Source: Enhydrobacter sp. (GTDB lineage Bacteria; Pseudomonadota; Alphaproteobacteria; Reyranellales; Reyranellaceae). Taken from it: a DNA stretch of 64,000 nt. The stretch covers positions 1,240,001 through 1,304,000 of the forward strand of contig NZ_CP126889.1 in the NCBI RefSeq assembly GCF_030246845.1, written 5' to 3'. Positions 43,522 through 51,992 of this stretch are shown piece after piece. Both the position numbers and the translations under genes were made by a program. The notes beneath the pieces are model-generated. The model was not told the DNA's origin. It saw nothing but the letters and a program-made list of their open reading frames with translations, and ran no database searches. How positions within the stretch are numbered: the first letter of the stretch is position 1; each line of letters begins with the position of its first letter.

Positions 43522-43739
43522 CGACGGCTCCTGCCAATGATGACGAGACCCAGACCGACCACGACGGCGACAATGCCGGCAATGGTTGGAATTGGGATGG
43601 TCTTTTCCTCTTTCTTGGTAACCTTGAGCGGTCCCGCGTCGAGAACGGTTTTCTGCTCGGTGATGGAGATATTGGCGACAACCAGGCCGGCGATCCCTAG
43701 CACGATCAGGATCACGCCGACGAGCACGAGTGGTCTCAT
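43518..43739 (-). CDS. small membrane protein (DUF3185-like)
   Basis: A 73-residue protein with two hydrophobic helices, PLVLVGVILIVLGIAGLVVANI and IAGIVAVVVGLGLVIIG, joined by a KVTKKEEKTIPIP linker. The layout resembles small DUF3185-type membrane proteins of unknown function. It is downstream of, and co-directional with, the UGSC selenoprotein gene, 40 bp away, but a functional link is not evident. Confidence 0.75.
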   Translation of the reverse strand: MRPLVLVGVILIVLGIAGLVVANISITEQKTVLDAGPLKVTKKEEKTIPIPTIAGIVAVVVGLGLVIIGRSRR

Positions 43740-43779
43740 GCCGTCGCCAACGTCCGACTTCGGACAAAGTTCCCCGATG

Positions 43780-44304
43780 TCAGGGCTTCACCAGCAGCTT
43801 CACGCCTTGCTCGAGCGCGGCGCGGGCGCGCTCGGCGAGCTGCTGGTCTGTGGCGCTGCTGACCGGATGATCGATGACGGCGAAGGCGTAACCCGGCATC
43901 CCCAGCACGCGCCCCATCATTTCGGCGGCGCTGACGAAGCGGGCCGTCATCACCCCGAAGGCGGGAATGTTCTGGCGTTCAGCGGTAACGGCGTCGTGCA
44001 GACTGCACGATGAGCAGCTGCCTCAATCGCCTATGCCCGAGATCACGGCGTCCCACTGCCTGATCTCGGCGGCAATGGGCGCGTCGGCCGGAGCGCTGTA
44101 GTTCGACTTGGTGCGACACACCACCTTCGCGACGCCGTGCTCGTCGCGCAACAGGCGCTCGAGATGGCGGAAGAAGCCCTTGGTGCCTTCCTTGCCGTTG
44201 GAGATCAAGCCCACGGTCTTGCCCGCGAGCGTGTCGAGGCGCGGCGCTGCCTGGCCAAGCGGCGCGGTCTTTTCGGCGGTGGGATCGAGCACACGGAAAG
44301 TCAT
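43780..44304 (-). CDS. UGSC family selenoprotein, Sec at residue 94 (in-frame TGA)
   Basis: A 174-residue protein in which TGA 44023-44025 is read as selenocysteine. Residues 1-93 (MTFRVLDPTAEK, then GKTVGLISNGKEGTKGFFRHLE) end at SGIGD, and the same frame continues U94-G-S-C97-S-S-C100-SLHDAVTAERQ to a normal TGA at 43780-43782. This is the UGSC family, whose members carry Sec or Cys at this position. A SECIS-like hairpin follows the UGA. GAGGA precedes the start by about five bases. It lies 16 bp after the 353-residue gene. The reaction is unknown; the motif suggests a redox role. Confidence 0.92.
43994..44010 (-). promoter_or_regulatory. bacterial SECIS-like hairpin
   Basis: On the minus strand, 12 bases after the Sec UGA, TCGTGCA-GTC-TGCACGA forms a perfect 7-bp stem with a three-base loop. 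The loop starts 19 bases after the UGA and its first base is G. Bacterial SECIS elements lie directly after the UGA in the coding region with a guanine early in a small apical loop, where SelB binds. The hairpin also encodes S-C-S-L-H-D residues, so it is under dual constraint. Confidence 0.8.
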
Positions 44305-44320
44305 ATTGGTCCTCTTCGAC

Positions 44321-45382
44321 TCAAGCCTTGGGCGGTTCGCAATCGATACAGACGCCCATCGGCAAGGTCACGGCATGGCTCTTGTTGCCGAGCCAGGGCG
44401 GGATCACGGCGCCGAAGCCGCCGGCCGGCCCTCCGGCGGCGATCACCAGGAGCTGATCCGGCGATTCCATCGCAGGATAGACGCTGTCGCCGCGGTCGCG
44501 CACGACGGCGCCCTTGCCGACATCGGCCCATTCGCGACGGTGGATGCGGGCGCGTTCGTGGATGAAGTTCGCGATGTCGGTCTTGCTCCACCCGGCGGCC
44601 TGCAGATGCTCGCGTAACTGCTTGGGGATGATCAGCGCGTAGTTGCCGGGATGGATCGAATAGTGCCGCAGGTTGGCACGCATCTCGGCGGCGAAGGTCT
44701 CCAGGATCTCCTCGGGCTTCGTCGTCCATTCGTTCATGATCTGGCGCGGCGCACCCGCCGCCATCACCGTGACCGCCGACGCCTCTTTCTCGACGCCACG
44801 CTGCTGGTGGAGCGGCAGCCAGGAAGAATCCTCCTCGTCCTCGGCGATGCAGTAGCTGAACTTGCCGGGATGGCCCAGCGTCGAGCGGTCGATGGCGCCC
44901 GGCCGCACGTCCATCAGGTTGATGAGGCAGAGGCGAATCGCTCGCCCGATCGCCGCCGTCGCCCGGTCGGAATTGCCGAGCGCATTGAAGCCGCCGCTGG
45001 CACCGATCTCGCGGCGGATCGGCCCGTTCAGCACCACCAGCACGGCGCAGCCGCCGGTGCTGGCCGTGGCGCCATGGATCAGGAAGGGCTCCTGCATCAT
45101 CGCCGTCCAGGCGGTGACGACGACAGGGAAGTGGATGGGCAGACAGCCCGCCATCACCGCGTTGACGGCAAGCTTCTCGGCGGTGATGGCGAGCCCGCGT
45201 ACCGGCTCGACGCCGACGAGCTGGTCCGGCGGCATCATCGCCCAGTCGAGGCAGGCCTGCACGGCGTCTTCCGTCGGCGGCACGATGGGCAGCCCGTCGG
45301 TCCAGCCGTTGCTGTGGTAGAGTTCCTGCACGGCCGAGATGCTGTCGGCCTCGTAAATCCGCGACGCGAGCTGCACGGTCAT
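44321..45382 (-). CDS. conserved protein of unknown function, UGSC partner
   Basis: A 353-residue protein that I cannot assign to a characterised family. Conserved-looking segments are HSNGWTDGLPIVPPTEDAV near the N-terminus, HGATASTGGCAVLVVLNGPIRREIGASGGFNALG in the middle and the C-terminal LPMGVCIDCEPPKA, with C345 and C348 as a CxxC. There is no signal peptide. GGTGGAGG abuts the ATG, so the GTG two codons later may be the true start. It ends 16 bp before the UGSC selenoprotein start and is surely co-transcribed with it, suggesting one thiol/selenol system. Confidence 0.85.
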   Translation of the reverse strand: MTVQLASRIYEADSISAVQELYHSNGWTDGLPIVPPTEDAVQACLDWAMMPPDQLVGVEPVRGLAITAEKLAVNAVMAGCLPIHFPVVVTAWTAMMQEPFLIHGATASTGGCAVLVVLNGPIRREIGASGGFNALGNSDRATAAIGRAIRLCLINLMDVRPGAIDRSTLGHPGKFSYCIAEDEEDSSWLPLHQQRGVEKEASAVTVMAAGAPRQIMNEWTTKPEEILETFAAEMRANLRHYSIHPGNYALIIPKQLREHLQAAGWSKTDIANFIHERARIHRREWADVGKGAVVRDRGDSVYPAMESPDQLLVIAAGGPAGGFGAVIPPWLGNKSHAVTLPMGVCIDCEPPKA

Positions 45383-45459
45383 CCTCCACCGACAAGCATA
45401 GGGCCGGCGAGCGCCATGCCAAGATCAACCTGATAGACGGGATTGTTGCCGATCCTGCA

Positions 45460-46369
45460 TCAATCGGCCTTGCGCCACTCGCGGCGCAGCAAGGCGAAGA
45501 GGCCAGCGGCCGCCGGCGTGAGCTCCCGTCCGCGCAAGGTGATCAACCCCAGACGGCGCACCAGCTTCGGCTCGACGAGCGGCACGACGCGCACGCCCGG
45601 CGGCAGCGGACCGCGCGTCGCCCCTCCGGGCACGACGCCCACGCCGGCGCCCGCCGCCACGAGGGCCAGCAGGGTCGCGATCTGGGTGACGACGACCCGC
45701 TGGCGAAGTTGCAGTCCCGCCGTCACAGCCGCCGCGTCGATCGTGCGGCGCGTGCGCGATTCGGTCGGCAGAGCGACGATGGGATGCGCCGCAAGCTCGG
45801 CGAGTGCCACGCTGCGCCGGCCGGCAAGCTTGTGGCGGACGGGCACGACCGCATGGAAGGTCTCGCGGCCCAGCGCCGTGCCGACAGCGAAGTCGGGCAG
45901 CGCATCGACATAGCCGATACCGAAATCGGCAACGCCGCCACGCACGTCGTCGATGATCGACGCGTAGACACCCTCGCGCACATGGATCTCGATGCCTGGC
46001 CGGTCGTCGTGATAGGCGGCGATCAGGCGGGGCAGGACGCCGCCCGCGACCGACATCACGCTCGACACCACCCAGGCCGCGCCGCTCCTGCGCGACCTCG
46101 CGCACGCTTTGCACCGTGATGCCGAGATCGTTCAGCATGCGCTCGGCGACGGCAGCGAACTCGCGCCCCGGCGCCGTGATCCGGACGCGCCGCGTGCTGC
46201 GGTCGAACAGGCGCACGCCGAGCTGCGCCTCGAGCCGCTTCACCATGCGCGTAAGCGCGGGCTGGGAGAGCCTGAGCCGCGCCGCCGCCGCGACGAAGCT
46301 GCCGTACTCCGCCAAGGCGAGCACCGCCTCGAGCTGCCGGGCGCCGATGTCGGGCAGCGATCCGCGCAT
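45460..46369 (-). pseudogene. LysR family regulator, frameshifted
   Basis: A LysR-type gene split between two reading frames. From ATG 46369 the frame encodes a full helix-turn-helix domain (RQLEAVLALAEYGSFVAAAARLRLSQPALTRMVKRLE) up to about VREVAQE near 46090. The effector-binding domain (SGAAWVVSSVMSVAGGVLPRL and onward to REWRKAD) continues in the +1 frame to 45460. One extra base, or two missing ones, around 46082-46092 would explain it. It may be a true pseudogene or a sequencing error. The start overlaps the stop of the SsuD-like gene (TGATG). It would be the natural regulator of the downstream UGSC operon. Confidence 0.88.
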
Positions 46370-47448
46370 CAGGCCGCGAGCATGCGCTCGCGATTGCGGT
46401 CGCGCAGGATGGGCATCACCCATTTGCCGAAGCGCTCGGCCTCCTCGTCGTGCAGGTAGCCCGAAAGACAGAAGGAGTGACAGCCGAGATCGATGAACTT
46501 CTGCAACGTGTCGGCGCACTGCCCGGGGTCGCCGACCACGGCGATGCCCGCCCCCGGCCGCACCTGCGTGATGCCGGTCCAGAGATGCGGCTCGATCGTC
46601 TCGCCGATCGCCGCCAGCTCGCGGACCCGCCGGTTCGCCTCCGACGTCGCAAAATGCCGTTTCACGAACGCCTTCTGCGCCTCGGTGGCATGCGCCACCA
46701 GCCCATGCGCGAAATCCCAGGCCTCCTTCTCGGTCGGCCGGCAGACGATCTGCAGGCGCATGCCGAAGCCGATCTCCTCCTCGCGACCGTGCTTCGCGGC
46801 CATGGTGCGGATCTCGGCCATGTTGGCGCGGATGCGGTCGTAGGTGTCGCCCCAGAAGAGATGCACGTCGGAGTGCTTGGCCGAGATCTCCCAGGCCTGC
46901 CGGCTGCCGCCGCCGAGATAGAACTTCGGATGAGGCTGCTGCAGCGGATAGGGCCGGATCTGCGCGCCCTTGAGCTGATGGAACTTGCCCTCGAAGTGCA
47001 CGGGGCCGCGCGCGGTCCAGAGCGCCTTCAGGATCGAGACCTCCTCGTCCATGATCTCGTAGCGCTCCTGCTTGCCCCAGCGGATGCCCTCGGCCGCATT
47101 CTCGGCCTCGCTTTGGCCGGCGATCAGGTTGATGCAGATGCGGCCGCCCGAGAGCTGGTCGAAGGTCGAGATCATCTTCGCGAGCAGCACGGGATTGATA
47201 TAGGATGGCCGGGCCGCGACCAGCATGCGGATCGATTTCGAGCGGGCCACCATCATCGCGCTCGCGATCCACGCCTCCCAGCAGGCGGTCTGCACCGGCA
47301 CCAGCATGTACTCGAAGCCGGCCGCCTCGGCCGCCTGCACGACGCGGTCGAACAGCGCGAGCGAGGACGCGACTTGCGCCTCCGCGAGGCCATATGCCGT
47401 CGTGTCGCCTGCGGTCGGGAGGAACCAGCCGAATTCGAGACGCCGCAT
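46369..47448 (-). CDS. LLM class flavin-dependent monooxygenase, SsuD-like
   Basis: A 359-residue monooxygenase resembling FMNH2-dependent alkanesulfonate monooxygenase: MRRLEFGWFLPTAGDT, FEYMLVPVQTACWEAWI, LSGGRICINLIAGQSEAENAAEG, HPKFYLGGGSRQAWEIS and GDPGQCADTLQKFIDLG. ATG 47448 follows AAGGAGCG. SsuD enzymes release sulfite from sulfonates using reduced FMN from a partner reductase, but no reductase or sulfonate transporter is adjacent. It sits between two LysR genes in the series that ends with the UGSC selenoprotein. It is the twelfth LLM gene in the window. Confidence 0.93.
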   Translation of the reverse strand: MRRLEFGWFLPTAGDTTAYGLAEAQVASSLALFDRVVQAAEAAGFEYMLVPVQTACWEAWIASAMMVARSKSIRMLVAARPSYINPVLLAKMISTFDQLSGGRICINLIAGQSEAENAAEGIRWGKQERYEIMDEEVSILKALWTARGPVHFEGKFHQLKGAQIRPYPLQQPHPKFYLGGGSRQAWEISAKHSDVHLFWGDTYDRIRANMAEIRTMAAKHGREEEIGFGMRLQIVCRPTEKEAWDFAHGLVAHATEAQKAFVKRHFATSEANRRVRELAAIGETIEPHLWTGITQVRPGAGIAVVGDPGQCADTLQKFIDLGCHSFCLSGYLHDEEAERFGKWVMPILRDRNRERMLAA

Positions 47449-47464
47449 GCCGTTCGCTCCTTGG

Positions 47465-48337
47465 TCAGGCGAGCCGTTTGCGCAGCCAGATCGCAAAGGC
47501 CGTCAAGGCCGGATCGTCGCCGAGCCGCGCCTCGTATTGCAACACGAAGTGACGGCGTGTCGGCCGCACAGCGGGATGGGCGATGACGACCTTGCGGCGC
47601 GCGAGATCGGGGCCGAGCAAGGCTTCGATCGCCATGGCGAAGCCGAGCCCCGCCGCCGCCGCCTCGATCGCAAGGCCGATGCTCTCGAAGCTGCTGCCGC
47701 CCTGTGCCGGGACATCGTTGAAGCCGGCATGATCGAGCCAGCGCCGCCAATCGTCGGGACGCGGCCGCGCATGCAACAGCGGAACGGCCGCGAAATCGGG
47801 CTTGCCCGACTTCAGCCAGCGCGGCGCGCATACCGGGACCGTCGCGATCGGCACCAGGGGATGCGTCACCAGGCCGGCACGCGGCGCGGCATCCGAGACG
47901 GCGATGACTGCGTCGTAGCGGCTCGGAAGCATGTCCAACGGGTTGAGGCTGGTGTGCAGGTCGATCGCGAGATCGGGATGCGCCGCCCTGAGCTCGGGCC
48001 AAAGCGGCAGCAGGATCCGCGAGGCGAAGAAACCGTAGACACCGACCGAAAGCCGCCTCAGACGGCGCAGCCGCACGCCGCTTGCCGCGTCGGCGATACG
48101 GTCGAGGGCATCGCGTGTCGCGGCAGCCAGCGCCTCGCCCGCCGTCGTCAAAACGAGACCGGTCGAGCGCCGCAGGAACAGCGGCTTTTCGAGCCGAGCC
48201 TCCAAGGCGCGAACGTGGCGGCTGACGGCGCCCGGCGTCACGCCGAGCTCCTCCGCCGCCCGCGTCACGGACTGATGCCGGGCCGCCGCCTCGAAGGCGC
48301 GGACGGCATGCAATGGGGGAAGGCGGCGCCAGGCCAT
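47465..48337 (-). CDS. LysR family transcriptional regulator (GcvA-like)
   Basis: A 290-residue regulator starting MAWRRLPPLHAVRAFEAAARH, the GcvA-type opening. The helix-turn-helix is SVTRAAEELGVTPGAVSRHVRALEARL, followed by an effector-binding domain. ATG 48337 is chosen; an in-frame TTG at 48361 is the alternative. It diverges from the acyl-CoA dehydrogenase gene across 74 bp and lies 16 bp upstream of the SsuD-like gene, so it could regulate either. Confidence 0.93.
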   Translation of the reverse strand: MAWRRLPPLHAVRAFEAAARHQSVTRAAEELGVTPGAVSRHVRALEARLEKPLFLRRSTGLVLTTAGEALAAATRDALDRIADAASGVRLRRLRRLSVGVYGFFASRILLPLWPELRAAHPDLAIDLHTSLNPLDMLPSRYDAVIAVSDAAPRAGLVTHPLVPIATVPVCAPRWLKSGKPDFAAVPLLHARPRPDDWRRWLDHAGFNDVPAQGGSSFESIGLAIEAAAAGLGFAMAIEALLGPDLARRKVVIAHPAVRPTRRHFVLQYEARLGDDPALTAFAIWLRKRLA

Positions 48338-48411
48338 GCCTTGACTATGACTCAACGCCAAAGGCGAACAAGTCGTTTGCAGGGCCTTTGGCGCAATCCT
48401 AACCTTGTTTC

Positions 48412-50178
48412 ATGAACCTGCCCATCGCTCCTTCCGTCTTGTCCCTCGCCTCGCGCGAGGCGTCGGCCCGACGCGCCGACACGCTCGCCCCCACCTGCCA
48501 GGGACTGAACTACTTCGAGATCGATCACAGCCTGCGGAGCCTTCTGACGCTGCGCATGGAGGCGCCGCTGCTGACCCATCTCGAGCCCCATCTGCGCGAG
48601 CTGGGCGAGCTGGGAGGCGGCCGGCTGGGCGAGTTGTCGGACACGGCCGAGCATCATCCGCCGCAGCTCCAGCCGCGCGACCGCCGTGGCCGTGACGAGG
48701 AGTGGATCGAATATCACCCTGCCTATCGCGAGATGGAGCGCATCGCCTTCGGTCGGTTCGGCATGCACGCCATGACGCACCGCGCCGGCGTGCTGGGTTG
48801 GCCCGCGCCGATGCCGCCGATCGCCAAGTATGTCTTCCACTATCTCTTCGCCCAGGCCGAGTTCGGCCTGCTTTGCCCCGTCAATCTCACCGACAGCTCG
48901 TCGGAGCTGGTGCACCGTTTCGGCAGCGAGGAGATCCGCTCCCGTCATCTCGACGCGATGTGGAGCCAGGACATGGACTCCCTGCAGCGCTGCGCGCAGT
49001 TCATGACCGAGAAGGCGGGCGGCTCGGATGTCGGTGCAGGCGATCTGAGAGCCGTGCGCGACGGCGAGAACTGGCGGCTGTGGGGCGAGAAGTGGTTCTG
49101 CTCCAACGCCGATGCGGAGCTCGCCGTGCTGCTGGCCCGGCCGGATGGCGCACCCGCCGGCGGCCGCGGCCTCGGCCTCTTCCTGATGCCCAAGACGCTG
49201 CCCGACGGCACGCGCAATGCCTACCGGATCGTGCGGCTCAAGGACAAGCTCGGCAGCCGCACCATGGCGAGCGGCGAGATCGTGTTCGAGGGCGCCGTCG
49301 CCCACCAGCTCGGCGCGCTCGACCAGGGGCTGAAGCAGATGCTGGTCATGGTGAATTCCAGCCGCGTCTCGCACCTCGCTCGCGCCGCCGGCATGATGCG
49401 TCGCTGTCTCAACGAGGCGCTGCAGGCCAGCCGCCACCGCAACGCCTTCGGCCGCGCCGTGATCGACCATCCGCTGATGCGCCGTCAGCTCCTGAAGCTC
49501 ATCGTGCCGACCGAGCAGGCTCTCTCGGCGCTGCTCTACGCGGCCAATGCCCCCGAGCAGGTGCTGCGCATGCTGACACCGATCGCCAAGTACCGCGCCT
49601 GCCGCGACAACGTGACGGTGGCGACGGGCGCGATGGAGGCGCGCGGCGGCAATGGCTACATCGAGGACTGGCCCAACGCGCGGCTGGTGCGCGATGCTCA
49701 TCTCGGGCTGATCTGGGAAGGCACCAGCAACATCAACGCGCTCGATGCCATCCAGCGCGCCGTCGGCAAGGTGCGTGCGCATCTGGCCTTGCGCGAGGAC
49801 CTGGCGGAGCGCCTCGAAAAGGCTTCCGGCCTGCCCGGCCAGTTCCGCACGCGGCTCGAGGGCGGCATCGCGAATGCCTTCCGGTTCGCCGAGGAGGTGG
49901 CGTCCAGACCGGAGAACGAGCGCTTCTGCCGGCTGGCCGCGGGCAAGCTCTATCACGCGGCGACCGCGGCCTTGCTCGCGACCGAGGGCCTGCAGCTCGG
50001 TGCCTCGGGCGGCGATGCGCGACGTCTCCTGCTCGCGCGCTTCGTGCTGGAGCATCGCCTGCAGGAAGGTGGGGCCGCGACGATCGAAGCATCTCGCTGG
50101 GAAGACGAGGCGATCGATCTCCTGCTGGCCAATGCACCAGTACCGCTTGCCAAGGCGACTGCCGCGCTGGTCGCCTGA
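48412..50178 (+). CDS. AidB-like acyl-CoA dehydrogenase family protein
   Basis: A 588-residue FAD enzyme, longer than housekeeping acyl-CoA dehydrogenases (about 380) and close to the AidB group. Signs are QCxFMTEKAGGSDVGAGD-like FMTEKAGGSDVG, LGSRTMASGEIVFEGA, RGGNGYIEDWPNARLVRDAH and IWEGTSNINALD. AidB is linked to alkylation damage in E. coli, but relatives vary in substrate. It is the first gene right of a divergent GcvA-like LysR, which may control it. A dispersed repeat follows its stop. Confidence 0.93.
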   Translation: MNLPIAPSVLSLASREASARRADTLAPTCQGLNYFEIDHSLRSLLTLRMEAPLLTHLEPHLRELGELGGGRLGELSDTAEHHPPQLQPRDRRGRDEEWIEYHPAYREMERIAFGRFGMHAMTHRAGVLGWPAPMPPIAKYVFHYLFAQAEFGLLCPVNLTDSSSELVHRFGSEEIRSRHLDAMWSQDMDSLQRCAQFMTEKAGGSDVGAGDLRAVRDGENWRLWGEKWFCSNADAELAVLLARPDGAPAGGRGLGLFLMPKTLPDGTRNAYRIVRLKDKLGSRTMASGEIVFEGAVAHQLGALDQGLKQMLVMVNSSRVSHLARAAGMMRRCLNEALQASRHRNAFGRAVIDHPLMRRQLLKLIVPTEQALSALLYAANAPEQVLRMLTPIAKYRACRDNVTVATGAMEARGGNGYIEDWPNARLVRDAHLGLIWEGTSNINALDAIQRAVGKVRAHLALREDLAERLEKASGLPGQFRTRLEGGIANAFRFAEEVASRPENERFCRLAAGKLYHAATAALLATEGLQLGASGGDARRLLLARFVLEHRLQEGGAATIEASRWEDEAIDLLLANAPVPLAKATAALVA

Positions 50179-50212
50179 TCAAGGGAGCGCACGCGCGCTT
50201 GCAGTACCGCTG

Positions 50213-50280
50213 TGTCATTCCGAGCGCAGCGAGGAATTCTTCCGGAGCGCCAAGATCCCTCACTCGCTGCGTTCGGGCGA
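50213..50280. repeat. dispersed palindromic repeat, copy 3 (degenerate right end)
   Basis: The left arm begins TGTCATTCCGAGCGCAGCG and matches the consensus of copies at 1766-1836 and 5684-5755. The right arm fades out at GTTCGGGCGA and lacks the terminal ATGACA. It fills the gap between the AidB-like gene and the gamma-glutamyltranspeptidase-family gene. Confidence 0.82.
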
Positions 50281-50366
50281 AAGCTGGCAGCCGTCGATCG
50301 ATGCAATTGGGGCTGGCGGCGGGCGGTCGAAATCGCCACGATCCGCGATCTCGCGGGGGGAGATCG

Positions 50367-51980
50367 ATGCTTCAGCACGGACGGCGGCCCACAATCGCAT
50401 CGCGGCACGGCATGGTGGCGGCCGCGCATCCGCTCGCGGCGGCGGCAGGGGCGCGCATTCTCGGTGCCGGCGGCACGGCCTTCGACGCCGCAGTGGCGAC
50501 GGCCGCCGCCCTGAACGTCGTCGAACCGTACATGTCGGGACTCGCCGGACGCGGTGTCGCCACGTGCTATATCGCCAGCGAACGGCGCGTGCGCTCGCTC
50601 GATTTCGTGGCGCCCATCCCGCTCGATTTTCCGGTGGAGCGCTTCAGCCATCGCAACCAGCTCATGCGCGGCGCGCTGCCGGTGGGCGCGCCGGGCAATC
50701 TGGCCGGCTGGTGCGAACTGGCGCAGAGCCATGGGCGCAAGAAGCTGCCCGAGCTTTTCGCACCGGCCATCGCGCTGGCACGCGACGGCTTCCAGCTCAT
50801 CGAGTTCAATCTCGAGGAATTCGCCAAGGCAGCGCCCGAGCTCGCCGTCCACAAGGCGCTCTATCCGGAATGGTCGCGCGTCTACACCGCAGGCCAGGGC
50901 AAGGTCGCGCCGGGCTTCATCCTGAAGCAACCCGATCTCGCCCGCACGCTCGAGGCGCTGGCCAATGAAGGTCCGGGACTGCTCTATGGCGGCGCGCTCG
51001 GCCGCAAGATCGTGGAGCGGCTGTCGGAGCTCGGCGGCTGCCTCACGATGGAAGACTTCCTCGAGGTGCAGCCTCGCTGGGTCGATCCCATCTCGGTCTC
51101 CTACCGCGGCCATGCCGTCAACGTTCCGCCGCCGCCCTGCGAAGGCTTCCAGTATCTCTTGACGTTGCGCATCCTCGAAGGATTCGACCTCGCGAAGATG
51201 GCGCTCGGCTCGATGCAGCATCTCGACACCGTTCTGCGCGCCATCCGCCTTGCCGCCGGCGTGCGCATCGCGACCGGCGTGCCGAGCGCGCAGAAGCTTG
51301 CCGAGCTCCTGTCCGACGGTGCTGTCGAGGCGCTCCGTGCGCGCGTGCGCGACGGCCGGCCGATCGAAGGTCCGACCGAGCAATGGACGCCGGCGGCCGG
51401 CAAGGGCGCCGCCCTCGAGGAAAGCCATACGACCTCGTTCTCGATCGCCGACAGCGAGGGCAATCTCGTCTGCGTGACGCAAAGCCTCGGCAGCGTCTTC
51501 GGCTCGGGCGTGGTGGTGCCCGACACCGGCCTCTGCCTCAACAACTTCCTGTACTGGGCCGACGTCAATCCCGAGAGTCCGCATCGCGTGAAGCCGGGCG
51601 ATGCGCTGCCGATGTGCATGGCGCCCTCGATCCTGACCCGCGACGAGGCACCGGTACTGGCGCTCGGCACGCCGGGCAGCTATGGCATCCTGCAGACCCA
51701 GCCGCAGGCCCTGGTGCACTATCTCGATTTCGGCCTGCCGCTGCAGCAGGCGATCGAGGCGCCGCGCGCTCGCCTCACCGACGGCCGGGACGTGCTGATC
51801 GAATCGCGGGTCGCCCGCGACGTGCGCGACGCGCTGCGCCGGCGCGGCCACGATGTGAGCAACGGACCCGACTGGACGATGAAGGTCGGCGGCATGCAGG
51901 CAGTCGCGGTCGATCCCAAGACCGGCGTCTTCACCGGCGGCTGCGATCCGCGCCGCGACGGCTACTGCGTGCCGGTGTAG
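50367..51980 (+). CDS. gamma-glutamyltranspeptidase family protein
   Basis: A 537-residue Ntn-hydrolase of the GGT family. ATG 50367 follows GGGGGGAGA. The self-cleavage and catalytic threonine is Thr355 in ESHTTSFSIADSEGN, followed by the small-subunit motifs VPDTGLCLNNFLYW and APSILTRDEAP. No signal peptide is visible, unlike periplasmic GGT of E. coli, so the mature enzyme may be cytoplasmic and act on a substrate other than glutathione. It converges with the CBS-domain gene over a 12-bp gap. Confidence 0.92.
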   Translation: MLQHGRRPTIASRHGMVAAAHPLAAAAGARILGAGGTAFDAAVATAAALNVVEPYMSGLAGRGVATCYIASERRVRSLDFVAPIPLDFPVERFSHRNQLMRGALPVGAPGNLAGWCELAQSHGRKKLPELFAPAIALARDGFQLIEFNLEEFAKAAPELAVHKALYPEWSRVYTAGQGKVAPGFILKQPDLARTLEALANEGPGLLYGGALGRKIVERLSELGGCLTMEDFLEVQPRWVDPISVSYRGHAVNVPPPPCEGFQYLLTLRILEGFDLAKMALGSMQHLDTVLRAIRLAAGVRIATGVPSAQKLAELLSDGAVEALRARVRDGRPIEGPTEQWTPAAGKGAALEESHTTSFSIADSEGNLVCVTQSLGSVFGSGVVVPDTGLCLNNFLYWADVNPESPHRVKPGDALPMCMAPSILTRDEAPVLALGTPGSYGILQTQPQALVHYLDFGLPLQQAIEAPRARLTDGRDVLIESRVARDVRDALRRRGHDVSNGPDWTMKVGGMQAVAVDPKTGVFTGGCDPRRDGYCVPV

Positions 51981-51992
51981 ATCGCGCTGACA

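Noticed and set aside
44023..44304. A 93-codon gene ending at SGIGD, as a stand-alone truncated protein
   Set aside because: The same frame continues with a conserved motif and a SECIS-like hairpin, so the first TGA is read as Sec. Annotating a truncated gene or a pseudogene would be wrong.
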